Below, one piece after another: positions 15,927 through 23,419 of a DNA stretch of 64,000 nt. The notes beneath the pieces were generated by a model. The model had not been told where the DNA came from. It saw only the letters and a list, made by a program, of their open reading frames with translations, and did not search any database. Within the stretch, counting starts at the first letter, position 1. Each line of letters starts with the position of its first letter. The translations under genes were made by a program, and so were the position numbers. The DNA lies in contig NZ_WXTX01000003.1 in the NCBI RefSeq assembly GCF_009848685.1, positions 124,001 to 188,000 on the forward strand. The letters are read 5' to 3'. This stretch comes from Andreprevotia sp. IGB-42 (GTDB lineage Bacteria; Pseudomonadota; Gammaproteobacteria; Burkholderiales; Chitinibacteraceae).

Positions 15927-16711
15927 TGCTTGCCGTCCATCAACTCAGTTGCGTGCGCGGCAAGCGCACGGTATTGCACGGCATCACGCTGACCCTGCAA
16001 GCGGGCGAAGTGCTGGGGGTGCTGGGCGCCAATGGCGCCGGCAAATCATCGTTGCTGGCCACACTGGCCGGTGAACTCAAGGCGGGTTCCGGCGAGGTGC
16101 GGTTCGAGGAGCGCGCACTGGCCAGCTGGGCACCCGATGCACTGGCACGCCGCCGAGCGGTGCTGCCGCAATCGCCATCACTGGCGTTCGATCTGAACGT
16201 GCGCGTGGTGGTGGGCATGGGCGCATACCCCTTCCCCGAACTCACCCCGGGCGAGCTGGATGCATTGGTGTTACGTGCGCTCGCACTGGCCGATGCCACG
16301 GGGCTGGCTGATCGCCGCTACATCACGCTGTCGGGCGGCGAGCAACAGCGCGTGCAGTTCGCCCGCGTGCTGGTACAGATACTGGCAGCACGGCAAGCCG
16401 GCGAATACCGCGTACTGCTGCTGGATGAACCCACTGCCAGCCTGGACCCCAAGCACCAGCTGTTGCTGCTGCAAACGGTTTCCAGCCTGGTACGAGAGGA
16501 AGGCATTGCCGCACTGGTCGTCCTGCACGATGTGAACCTGGCTGCGCGCTGGTGTGACCGGTTATTGCTGCTATCGCACGGTCAGACCGTGGCATTGGGT
16601 ACGCCCGACGAGGTACTGACTGCGGCCCATCTGGAAGACGTATACGGCTTGCCGGCCCGCGTGCTGGCGCATCCTGAAAATGCCGAACACCGGCTGGTGA
16701 TGTTCGGCTAG
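15926..16711 (+). CDS. hmuV: Heme ABC transporter ATP-binding protein HmuV
   Basis: A 261-residue ABC ATPase. Walker A is [12 protein letters not shown] (near residue 32), the signature [15 protein letters not shown] (near 138), Walker [14 protein letters not shown] (near 166) and the H-loop [13 protein letters not shown]. The C-terminal [13 protein letters not shown] motif is usual for heme, B12 and siderophore importers. The ATG overlaps the last base of the hmuU stop, so the two are translationally coupled. It is the last gene of the heme operon. The next 207 bases (to 16918) hold only short GC palindromes, at 16767-16781 and 16833-16844, with no gene I can support. Confidence 0.95.
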   Translation: MLAVHQLSCVRGKRTVLHGITLTLQAGEVLGVLGANGAGKSSLLATLAGELKAGSGEVRFEERALASWAPDALARRRAVLPQSPSLAFDLNVRVVVGMGAYPFPELTPGELDALVLRALALADATGLADRRYITLSGGEQQRVQFARVLVQILAARQAGEYRVLLLDEPTASLDPKHQLLLLQTVSSLVREEGIAALVVLHDVNLAARWCDRLLLLSHGQTVALGTPDEVLTAAHLEDVYGLPARVLAHPENAEHRLVMFG

Positions 16712-16918
16712 GGCAAGCCTGGCGTATACCTTGGGTTAGCATCTGTGATCAACCGGCATCAGGAACCCGGCCGAGCCGGGTCCTAACCTGCTCTGGCAAG
16801 TGAGGCAGCGGCTCTCCCTGGTTGATTCCCCCGCCCTCGCGAGGGAGCCTTGCTGTTGCTCTTCAGTAGTGCTATCTACTTTGGGGCCATCAAAGAAGCA
16901 GCCCTGCGCTGCTATCAC

Positions 16919-17416
16919 TCACACGGCGTTGAGCATGCGCTCGTAAAGGATGTCCCATTCGGATTCGCCACACTGTGTAAAACCGTGCCGCTGGTAAAAA
17001 CGGTTGGCGGCACTTCCCCGCAATGCGCCCAGCCTGATCGGCAGGTTCAACTGCCGTGAAATGGCGATCAGTCGCGCCATCACCATACTGCCCACCCCAC
17101 GACCGCTATGGTCTGGATGCAAATAAAGATGATCCAGCCCCAGCGCATCGCCAACCGGCTCATCTGTAACCGTTTGATCTGAAGCAGGCTCAGCGTAAAC
17201 CGGGCGCAGCGTATAGAACCCGACCCATTGCCCATCAATGTCGATACTGAAGCTGGCGGCAGTGTCGAATGACTCTGCAAAGCGCTGTCTGGCGCGCTCC
17301 GGATCAAAACGCCCCACCTGTTCCAGGCTGGCGCGCATCGCGGCAATGCGCAATGCCAGCAATGCTTCAAAGTCCTGCCCGTTTACCGTGCTGTATTGCA
17401 CGATGACCTCGTTCAT
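16919..17416 (-). CDS. GNAT family N-acetyltransferase
   Basis: A 165-residue acetyltransferase with the GNAT fold. The acetyl-CoA loop is LDHLYLHPDHSGRGVGSMV (motif A, about residues 100-120), preceded by a VGFYTLRP strand, and the C-terminal strand is ANRFYQRHGFTQCGE. The substrate is unknown. The ATG at 17416 overlaps the stop of the upstream YgfX-like gene by 4 bases (ATGA), so the two are cotranslated. An AGCAGC/GCTGCT hairpin followed by TCTTT at 16892-16913 on the minus strand may end the transcript. Confidence 0.85.
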   Translation of the reverse strand: MNEVIVQYSTVNGQDFEALLALRIAAMRASLEQVGRFDPERARQRFAESFDTAASFSIDIDGQWVGFYTLRPVYAEPASDQTVTDEPVGDALGLDHLYLHPDHSGRGVGSMVMARLIAISRQLNLPIRLGALRGSAANRFYQRHGFTQCGESEWDILYERMLNAV

Positions 17417-17844
17417 TGCTGTTCCATCTGCATCAGCGCAGCACGCTGTAGCGCCGGCCAGTGCCAGCGCAACCACACGCGCCATTGCCTCAGCGTATCG
17501 GCTGGTGCGCTGTCGGGCCACAGCACCAGTACACAACGCTGTTGTGGCAACTGCAACTGCAATACCGTCAGCCACGCGGTAACCCGGCTGGCCGGCAACA
17601 GGCCGGCATCCGCGCTGCGGCCATCGGCCCAGCCGACGCGCAATTGCCCATCGGCCAGCACATCCAGCCGTTGCGGGCCAGCCGCAGCCTTGCGTACCCG
17701 CCATGCAGAAATCGCCACCAGCACCAATGCCGCCATCATCCAGCCCCAAGGCAGCAGCAATGCCACCAGCAGCGCAGCACCATGCGCGAATGCCGCCCAG
17801 CGCAATGCAATGACCGAGCGTGAAATGAGCAAGGAGGGCGGCAT
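17413..17844 (-). CDS. YgfX-like small inner-membrane protein
   Basis: A 143-residue protein. Two closely spaced membrane helices (WAAFAHGAALLVALLLPW and MMAALVLVAISAW, about residues 15-50) are followed by a soluble domain with LRVGWADG and CVLVLWPDSAPADTLRQWRVWL. This is the YgfX (CptA) pattern: N-terminal hairpin, then a domain ending in an R-x-W-R/L-R-W segment. In gammaproteobacteria ygfX pairs with sdhE and has been described as toxin-like toward cell-division proteins. No sdhE is visible here, so the toxin role is not supported by context. It overlaps the GNAT gene by 4 bases. Confidence 0.65.
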   Translation of the reverse strand: MPPSLLISRSVIALRWAAFAHGAALLVALLLPWGWMMAALVLVAISAWRVRKAAAGPQRLDVLADGQLRVGWADGRSADAGLLPASRVTAWLTVLQLQLPQQRCVLVLWPDSAPADTLRQWRVWLRWHWPALQRAALMQMEQQ

Positions 17845-17885
17845 GGGATCAGGCTTGGGCGCTGGTGGTCAGGCAGATGGCGCGC

Positions 17886-18596
17886 TTATTCGGCGATCTG
17901 CACGCTGCCATTCACCGAGACGGTCACGCGGCTCTCGCCACCTACCAGTGTCGGTATAGCTGCAGCATCTTGGGATATTGATGAAGCTTTGTATGTGCGT
18001 AATGGCATCACTGGCTGTGCTGCAGTGCCAGCATTGACATTGATGTTCACCACCTTCCAGCTCTGGCCAGCCATGCCCTTGCGGATCAGCTCGGCACGCT
18101 GGCGGAATGCCTTCAGGCCTTCCTCGATCAGCTCATTCTCGACCTGGGTGCGTTGTTGCTCGGAAACGCCATAGCGGACTTCCGCCAGTTGCAGGCCGGG
18201 TTGCCCGTCCTGCGGCGACTGCAACTGCCCCAGCAGCTTCGATAGCGCGGCAAAATCGCGGCTGCTCAGGCGCAGTTCACCCCGGCCACGCCAACCCTGC
18301 TGCTTGTTGGTCTTGCTCTCATAAATCGGATAAGTGGAATAACCGGTGCCATTCGATTGCACCGCAGGCACCTGCTTCACCTGCTTGACGGCACCGGCAA
18401 GCGCCAGGTTGACCTTGTCGGCCAGCCTGGCCGGATCGTTCTCGCTCAGCTCGATGAACAGCGTGGCATATGCGGTATCGTTGCCCACCTCGCGGGTGGC
18501 ATTGGCTTCGAGGTTCACCACGTTGTAATTGAGTGGTTCTGCGTGAGCAACAGTTGCCATTGCGGCAACAAACAAAGGGGCAATCAGGCGTTGCAT
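17886..18596 (-). CDS. SIMPL-domain (DUF541) periplasmic protein
   Basis: A 236-residue protein. The start at 18596 has AGGAAAC upstream and gives a signal peptide (QRLIAPLFVAAMATVAHA, cleavage near residue 19). The mature part follows the SIMPL pattern: VNLEANATREVGND near the start, SNGTGYSTYPIYESK in the middle, QVENELIEEGLKAFRQRAE and a C-terminal ESRVTVSVNGSVQI strand. Family members (E. coli YggE is one) are periplasmic or outer-membrane associated and linked to oxidative stress, but the biochemical role is unknown. It lies 41 bases upstream of the YgfX-like gene in the same direction. Confidence 0.88.
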   Translation of the reverse strand: MQRLIAPLFVAAMATVAHAEPLNYNVVNLEANATREVGNDTAYATLFIELSENDPARLADKVNLALAGAVKQVKQVPAVQSNGTGYSTYPIYESKTNKQQGWRGRGELRLSSRDFAALSKLLGQLQSPQDGQPGLQLAEVRYGVSEQQRTQVENELIEEGLKAFRQRAELIRKGMAGQSWKVVNINVNAGTAAQPVMPLRTYKASSISQDAAAIPTLVGGESRVTVSVNGSVQIAE

Positions 18597-18678
18597 GAGG
18601 TTTCCTGTAGCGGGTGAATCCGAAGTGGACAGACGCGGGCAGCGGGCATGAAAAACGGCGCACCCGGCGCCGTCAGCA

Positions 18679-19038
18679 TCAATGGTATCCGTGGTCGGAC
18701 GGCGTGTTGTGAATATCCTCATCCACACTGTCCATCACGCCAAGGTGAATTTCCACATCGAACCATTCCCAGAACAGCTTGAGATTGCGCTTTTTGGGCC
18801 AAAGTTCCTCATCGCCCACCCAGGACGACAATTCCATCTCGAACAGCTTGTCGGCAATCTCGTCGATATAGGCGATGCCGTCTTCCGGCTCTGCGGCTTC
18901 GGGGATCAGGATCACCGTGCAATCACTGCGGATATCTTCCAGCGTCAGCGGAATATCGTTGCCTGGCAACGCCAGCAGCCAGTCCAGGAACAGCTGTTTG
19001 GGGCGGATCAGGGCAACGGAACGATCAACGATGAACAT
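18679..19038 (-). CDS. Conserved acidic hypothetical protein
   Basis: A 119-residue soluble protein with no recognised family. The start at 19038 is chosen because AAGGAG lies 12 bases upstream and the longer frame begins with an unlikely leader. It is acidic and rich in Trp and Phe: FLDWLLALPG near the N-terminus, SSWVGDEELWPKK and FWEWFDVEIH in the second half, and a PSDHGYH end. There is no signal peptide or membrane helix. The LILIPEA-like core and regular hydrophobic spacing suggest a small alpha/beta fold. It is preceded by an AT-rich divergent region shared with the PilZ-like gene. Confidence 0.7.
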   Translation of the reverse strand: MFIVDRSVALIRPKQLFLDWLLALPGNDIPLTLEDIRSDCTVILIPEAAEPEDGIAYIDEIADKLFEMELSSWVGDEELWPKKRNLKLFWEWFDVEIHLGVMDSVDEDIHNTPSDHGYH

Positions 19039-19225
19039 GACTGGAAGAGCTCCTTGCAAAATCAGGGGGAGTATTTTTAACACGAACTAAAAGTGGCCGC
19101 ACACGCCACAGCGCCCGGGTGAGAGGGTATCATGGCGCCTGTACTTTCGGCAGCCCGGCCATTGCCATCCTGCGCTGTGCAGTGTCCCGCTGCCACGAAT
19201 CACCTCACGCATTGATCCTGTCATC

Positions 19226-19561
19226 ATGAGCGAATCATCCTCCCAACAGCAGCGCAAGATCGTCGGCTGGCGCGCAGCCATCATGCTCGATCCGGCAACG
19301 CCCCCAATGCTCGGCCGCGTGGTCGAAGCATCGGGCAGCAGCCTGATCATTCTGGCCGACCAGGAAATAAGGGCCGGCACCGTCTGCCGCCTGTTTGTCG
19401 ACCTGCCCAGCGCTGGCGGCAACGAAAAACGCTACCTCGACTGCAAACTGAAAATCACCACTGCCACGCTGATGGGGCAGATCAGCCGTTTCAAGCTGAT
19501 CGGGCAAATTGTCGACCTGCCCGATTCCCAGCGCGAGCTGCTCAACCGCGCGCTCAGCTAA
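19226..19561 (+). CDS. PilZ-like small protein (degenerate)
   Basis: A 111-residue protein. The order of segments resembles a PilZ barrel: a basic R-K-I-V-G-W-R near residues 10-16, GRVVEASGSSLIIL where PilZ has the G..(D/N)xSxxG strand, VCRLFVDLP, and a final IGQIVDLPDSQRELLNRAL helix. The cyclic-di-GMP signature is not intact: RxxxR is stretched and the final Gly of (D/N)xSxxG is Ser. I therefore call it PilZ-like by pattern only. The window has at least two cyclic-di-GMP enzymes, which makes such a partner plausible. It is divergent from the acidic hypothetical gene. Confidence 0.5.
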   Translation: MSESSSQQQRKIVGWRAAIMLDPATPPMLGRVVEASGSSLIILADQEIRAGTVCRLFVDLPSAGGNEKRYLDCKLKITTATLMGQISRFKLIGQIVDLPDSQRELLNRALS

Positions 19562-19623
19562 GCGCCGTTCCGCAGCACCGGCTGCTCAAGCCAGTGCGCT
19601 GACCATAAATCCGGATTGATCCA

Positions 19624-19651
19624 GCAAAAATGACGGCACACCGTGCCGTCA
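19624..19651 (-). terminator. Terminator downstream of rnr
   Basis: Read on the minus strand, TGACGGCAC / GTGCCGTCA form a 9-bp stem with loop GGT, followed by TTTTTG. It sits just past the rnr stop and faces the PilZ-like gene, and it may stop transcription from both sides. Confidence 0.8.
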
Positions 19652-19657
19652 TCCTGT

Positions 19658-22600
19658 TCAGCCCTGCCCGCCCGGACTGCGTCGCCGGCGCCTGCCTGCG
19701 GTCGGTGCACCGCCATCCGCTACCCCGCCGTCCTGCGCTGCAGCAGCCCCGGCAGCCGGTTTTCTGGCGGCCCTGCTGCGTGCTGCCGGCTGTGCCGTCT
19801 GATCGGCCTGCACCGTTGCGGCCTTGCTGCGGCTGCGGCTGGGTTTATCCTGCGGCTTATCTTGCGGCTGTGCTGGCGACTGGTTTGCCTTTGCCTCTGC
19901 GGCGGCAGACGCAAGCACCTGTGCAGCAGCAACGGCTTCCGGCGTTTGCAGCAAGCGTGCGACCTGCCGTGCCGGTCGCGTGCCGGGACGTGGGGCAGCA
20001 GCGGATGCGGGCGTTGCAACCGGCGCATTGCTGCCGGGTGGTGTTGCCAGCGCGCTGACCTGCCTGACCACCGCACGCTTCTGCCTGGTGCCCTGCGGCG
20101 CGGCCTGGCTTTCTTCTTGCGGCTGGGGCTTGCTGCCCGTGCGTGACTTGCGCACCGGTTCGGCAACCGGCGTGGTCGCGGCGGTTGCCAACTTGCCTCC
20201 GGCGCCATTGCCCTCTGCCTGTTTGGCCTTGCGCTGCCGTCCAGCTGGCTGAGGTGCTGGCTGTGGTGCTGGTTGCGACGACTGCTGCTCAATGGCGGCG
20301 CTATTGCCAGTACTTGCGTTGCGAGGGGCCGGTTTTGCCACAGCGGTTGCGGTTTTCACCGGTTCGGCAGTGCGTTTGGTGCGCTGCTTCGGGGCCGGTT
20401 CGGCTACTGCTTGCGGCTGAGCAGCCTGTACAGCGCCCTTGCGGCTGCGGGAACGGCCCTTGGCAGCGTTTTCCTCAACCGGCTCAGCTTGCGCATTCTT
20501 GATCGCTGCCTGCTTGCCTGCACGCGTTTGCTGCGGCGTCGCTGCTGCCTGCGGCTCTACCAGCACGAAATCGATCTTGTTCGATTCCATGTCCACCCGC
20601 ACCACGCGCACCTGCACGCGATCGGTCAACCGGTACAGCTTGCCGCTGCGCTCGCCCTTGAGTTCATGACGGCGGTCGTCGAAGTGGAAGTAATCCTGGC
20701 CCAGCTCGGAGATATGCACCAGACCTTCCACGTAGAGCTTGTCCAGCTGTACGAACAGGCCGAAGTTGGTAACCGCCGAAATGGTACCTTCGAACTCCTC
20801 ACCCACCTTGTCGCGCATGAAGTAGCACTTGAGGAAGTTGAGCACATCGCGGCTGGCTTCGTCGGCCCGGCGCTCGGTCATCGAGCATTGCTGACCCAGT
20901 TGCTCCCATTTCTGTGCCGGCTGGTACTTCTTGCCGGCCAGCACCGCCTTGATGGCACGGTGCAGCAGCAGATCAGGGTAACGGCGGATTGGCGAGGTGA
21001 AGTGCGCGTACGCTTCATAGCTCAGGCCGAAGTGGCCAGCGTTTTCAGGCGTGTATACCGCCTGCGACAGGCTGCGCAGCAGCATGGTCTGCAGCAGTTC
21101 GGCATCCGGGCGCAGCTTGATCTGCTCCAGCAGCTGCGCGTAATCCTTGGCAGTCGGGTCCATGTCACCCGGCAGCGAGAGACCGCAACTGCGCAGGTAC
21201 TCGCGCAGCTTTTCCAGCTTGGATTCGTTCGGGCCCTCATGCACGCGGAACAGCACCGGGTGCTTCTTCTCGATCAGGTAGTTGGCCGCGCACACGTTGG
21301 CGGCCAGCATGCATTCCTCGATCAGCTTGTGGGCATCGTTGCGCACCACCGGCACGATTTCGCGGATCTTGCCCACTTCATCGAAGCGGATTTCCGTTTC
21401 GGTGGTTTCAAAATCGATGGCGCCGCGCTCATGCCGCGCGGTGAGGAAGGTCTGGAACAACGCATACAAGGTCTGCAGGTGCGGCAGCAGCTTCTTGTAT
21501 TGCTTGGCCGTCTCCCCTTCGGGACTGGAAATCATGTCCCACACCTTGGTGTAGGTCAGCCGTGCCTTGGAATGCATCACCGCCGGGTAGAACTTGTATT
21601 TCTTGATCTCGCCACTGGCAGACACCTGCATGTCGCACACCATGCACAGGCGCTCCACATCCGGCATCAGCGAACAGATGCCGTTGGATAGCCCTTCGGG
21701 CAGCATGGGGATCACGCGGCGAGGAAAATACACCGAGTTGCCGCGCTCGAAGCTGGTCTGGTCAAGCGCATCGTCCGGCTTTACATAGTGGCTGACGTCG
21801 GCAATCGCCACCACCAGCCGCCAGCCCTTGCCTTTCTTCTCTGCATAGACTGCATCGTCGAAATCCTTGGCGGTTTCTCCGTCGATGGTCACCAGCGGCA
21901 AATCGGTCAGATCCACGCGCTCCACGCCATCGACCGGATCCCAGTCCTGCTTGCGCACCTTCTTCGGGGTGGCACGGCCCTGCGCTTCGGCCTCGACCGA
22001 GAACTCGTGCGGCAGGCTGTGCTTGCGCAGTGCGATCTCGATTTCCATGCCGGGGTCGTCATAGTTGCCAAGGATTTCCACCACGCGGCCGATCGGCTTC
22101 ACGTGGCGCTCCGGCTGCTGGATCATCTCCACCATCACCACCTGGCCCGTCTTGGCATTGGCAGTTTCACCGGGGGGAATGAGAATTTCCTGGCTGATGC
22201 GTTTTTCTTCCGCCACCACGATGGAAACACCACGCTCCAGATGGAAGCGCCCCACCAGGCGAGTATTGGCGCGCTGCAGCACTTCAATGATCTTGCCTTC
22301 ACGGCGGCCACGGCGATCCAGGCCAATCTGCTGTGCCAACGCACGGTCGCCATGCAATACCTTGTCCATCTCGCGCGGGCCAAGGTACAGGTCGTCACTA
22401 CCATCATCTGGCACCAGGAAACCGAAGCCATCCTTGTGGCCCTGTACACGCCCGGCAATCGAATCGACTTTCTCCGGCAGGCACAATGCGCCCTTGCGGT
22501 TGATCATCAGCTCGCCTTCGCGCGCCATGGCAGCGAGGCGGCGATCAAAAAACGGCTGTTCGGCTTCGGTAATGGATAAATTTTTTGCCAGCTCCGCCGC

Positions 22601-22771
22601 ATCGAACGGCGCACCGGATTCGGTGAGCAGCTGCAGGATAAATTCCCGGCTGGGCAATGGGTTATCGTATCGCTGGCGTTCACGTTCCAGCCATGGGTCT
22701 TGCTCGCGCAGGCTGGTTTTTTTGCTGCCGCGTGTCGATGGTCGAATATTCTGCGTTTTCTTTGTTGACAT
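19658..22771 (-). CDS. rnr: Ribonuclease R with long basic C-terminal tail
   Basis: A 1037-residue 3'-5' exoribonuclease; typical RNase R is about 730-820. Domains in order: N-terminal winged helix (near FILQLLTESGAPFDAAELAK), cold-shock OB domains (GRVQGHKDGFGFLVPDDG), and the RNB catalytic core with TIDGETAKDFDDAVYAEK and YTHFTSPIRRYPDLL-type motifs (here YAHFTSPIRRYPDLLLHRA). An S1 domain follows (EEFEGTISAVTNFGLFVQL). From about residue 741 a 297-residue Ala/Pro/Gln/Lys/Arg-rich, apparently disordered tail follows, ending in RRRRR. The ATG at 22771 has AAGGACAG just upstream; reading further up would enter the tRNA-Leu gene. RNase R degrades structured RNA and takes part in rRNA and tmRNA processing. 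Confidence 0.95.
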   Translation of the reverse strand: MSTKKTQNIRPSTRGSKKTSLREQDPWLERERQRYDNPLPSREFILQLLTESGAPFDAAELAKNLSITEAEQPFFDRRLAAMAREGELMINRKGALCLPEKVDSIAGRVQGHKDGFGFLVPDDGSDDLYLGPREMDKVLHGDRALAQQIGLDRRGRREGKIIEVLQRANTRLVGRFHLERGVSIVVAEEKRISQEILIPPGETANAKTGQVVMVEMIQQPERHVKPIGRVVEILGNYDDPGMEIEIALRKHSLPHEFSVEAEAQGRATPKKVRKQDWDPVDGVERVDLTDLPLVTIDGETAKDFDDAVYAEKKGKGWRLVVAIADVSHYVKPDDALDQTSFERGNSVYFPRRVIPMLPEGLSNGICSLMPDVERLCMVCDMQVSASGEIKKYKFYPAVMHSKARLTYTKVWDMISSPEGETAKQYKKLLPHLQTLYALFQTFLTARHERGAIDFETTETEIRFDEVGKIREIVPVVRNDAHKLIEECMLAANVCAANYLIEKKHPVLFRVHEGPNESKLEKLREYLRSCGLSLPGDMDPTAKDYAQLLEQIKLRPDAELLQTMLLRSLSQAVYTPENAGHFGLSYEAYAHFTSPIRRYPDLLLHRAIKAVLAGKKYQPAQKWEQLGQQCSMTERRADEASRDVLNFLKCYFMRDKVGEEFEGTISAVTNFGLFVQLDKLYVEGLVHISELGQDYFHFDDRRHELKGERSGKLYRLTDRVQVRVVRVDMESNKIDFVLVEPQAAATPQQTRAGKQAAIKNAQAEPVEENAAKGRSRSRKGAVQAAQPQAVAEPAPKQRTKRTAEPVKTATAVAKPAPRNASTGNSAAIEQQSSQPAPQPAPQPAGRQRKAKQAEGNGAGGKLATAATTPVAEPVRKSRTGSKPQPQEESQAAPQGTRQKRAVVRQVSALATPPGSNAPVATPASAAAPRPGTRPARQVARLLQTPEAVAAAQVLASAAAEAKANQSPAQPQDKPQDKPSRSRSKAATVQADQTAQPAARSRAARKPAAGAAAAQDGGVADGGAPTAGRRRRRSPGGQG

Positions 22772-22838
22772 CTGTCCTTTGTTTCCCGATAATTGCGCCT
22801 CTTCTTGCAGCACAGCAGTAATTCTAGCAGCAAGCGTA

Positions 22839-22925
22839 GCCCAGGTGGCGGAATTGGTAGACGCACTAGGTTCAGGTCCTAGCGCTCGCAAGGGCGTGGA
22901 AGTTCGAGTCTTCTCTTGGGCACCA
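22839..22925 (+). tRNA. tRNA-Leu (anticodon CAG), copy 1
   Basis: An 87-base class II tRNA with encoded CCA. The acceptor stem GCCCAGG pairs with CTTGGGC, the discriminator is A, and the anticodon stem CTAGG/CCTAG encloses loop TTCAGGT, so the anticodon is CAG and it reads CTG codons. The long variable arm CGCTCGCAAGGGCG and the GGTTCGAG-like T arm (GTTCGAGTC) are typical of tRNA-Leu. It is divergent from rnr. Confidence 0.96.
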
Positions 22926-22969
22926 TACTACGCAAATTGGAATTACTGCCAGAACTGTATTGAAGAAAT

Positions 22970-23056
22970 GCCCAGGTGGCGGAATTGGTAGACGCACTAG
23001 GTTCAGGTCCTAGCGCTCGCAAGGGCGTGGAAGTTCGAGTCTTCTCTTGGGCACCA
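22970..23056 (+). tRNA. tRNA-Leu (anticodon CAG), copy 2
   Basis: Identical in all 87 bases to the copy at 22839-22925, separated from it by a 44-base spacer. It is probably processed from the same precursor, since the only clear terminator follows this second copy. CTG is the dominant Leu codon in these genes, which fits a duplicated decoder. Confidence 0.97.
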
Positions 23057-23065
23057 ATACCAGAC

Positions 23066-23101
23066 AAAAACCCCGATCGAAAGATCGGGGTTTTTGTTTT
23101 T
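23066..23101 (+). terminator. Rho-independent terminator of the tRNA-Leu pair
   Basis: The perfect 8-bp stem CCCCGATC / GATCGGGG with a GAAA tetraloop is followed by TTTTTGTTTTT; five A bases precede the stem. It is a strong intrinsic terminator 10 bases after the second tRNA. Confidence 0.93.
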
Positions 23102-23141
23102 CCGCCCTCCCCGCCCTCCCCGCCCTCCCCGCCCTCCCCGC
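23102..23141. repeat. C-rich 9-bp tandem repeat (about 4.5 copies)
   Basis: Four direct copies of CCGCCCTCC plus a partial fifth lie directly after the tRNA terminator. The minus strand reads as repeated GGGCGGGGAGGG, four or more G runs in close spacing, so G-quadruplex formation is possible. No open frame with family similarity crosses it. Confidence 0.85.
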
Positions 23142-23419
23142 CGCTCGTCCCGCCAGGAACAAACCCGCGCGCAGTGGCATATAGTGATCGATGACAGCAT
23201 GCAGTAAGTGCATAAGCATCTGATCGATAACGGCTATTGCATGCCTGCTTGCGCACCAGCGGGCAATTGCCCGGCCGGGCAGGCTGCCACGCCTGTGCGC
23301 CGCAGATCAAAATTCCGTGCAGTACATCAGTAAATTAGCAATATTTAATACAATGGCGTTTCCCATCGCCACCCTGCGCGCGGCACAGCCAGCCGCGATG
23401 TGCCAGACAGGAACCCTGC
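23142..23419. other. Non-coding stretch between tRNA-Leu pair and GGDEF-EAL gene
   Basis: No gene is supported here. The first part is GC-rich with a GCCCGGCCGGGC-type palindrome near 23268. The last 90 bases become AT-rich (TAAATTAGCAATATTTAATAC around 23331) and probably contain the promoter of the downstream GGDEF-EAL gene. I saw no further RNA gene. Confidence 0.5.

Noticed and set aside
16767-16844. GC palindromes after hmuV as a terminator or attachment site
   Set aside because: They lack a T tract and a second copy; no integrase or mobile gene is nearby.
22772-22891. In-frame extension of rnr into the tRNA-Leu gene
   Set aside because: It would place coding sequence antisense to a tRNA; the ATG at 22771 has a good ribosome site and the normal RNase R start.
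23102-23141. C-rich repeat as a CRISPR array
   Set aside because: The units are contiguous 9-bp copies with no spacers, and there are no cas genes.
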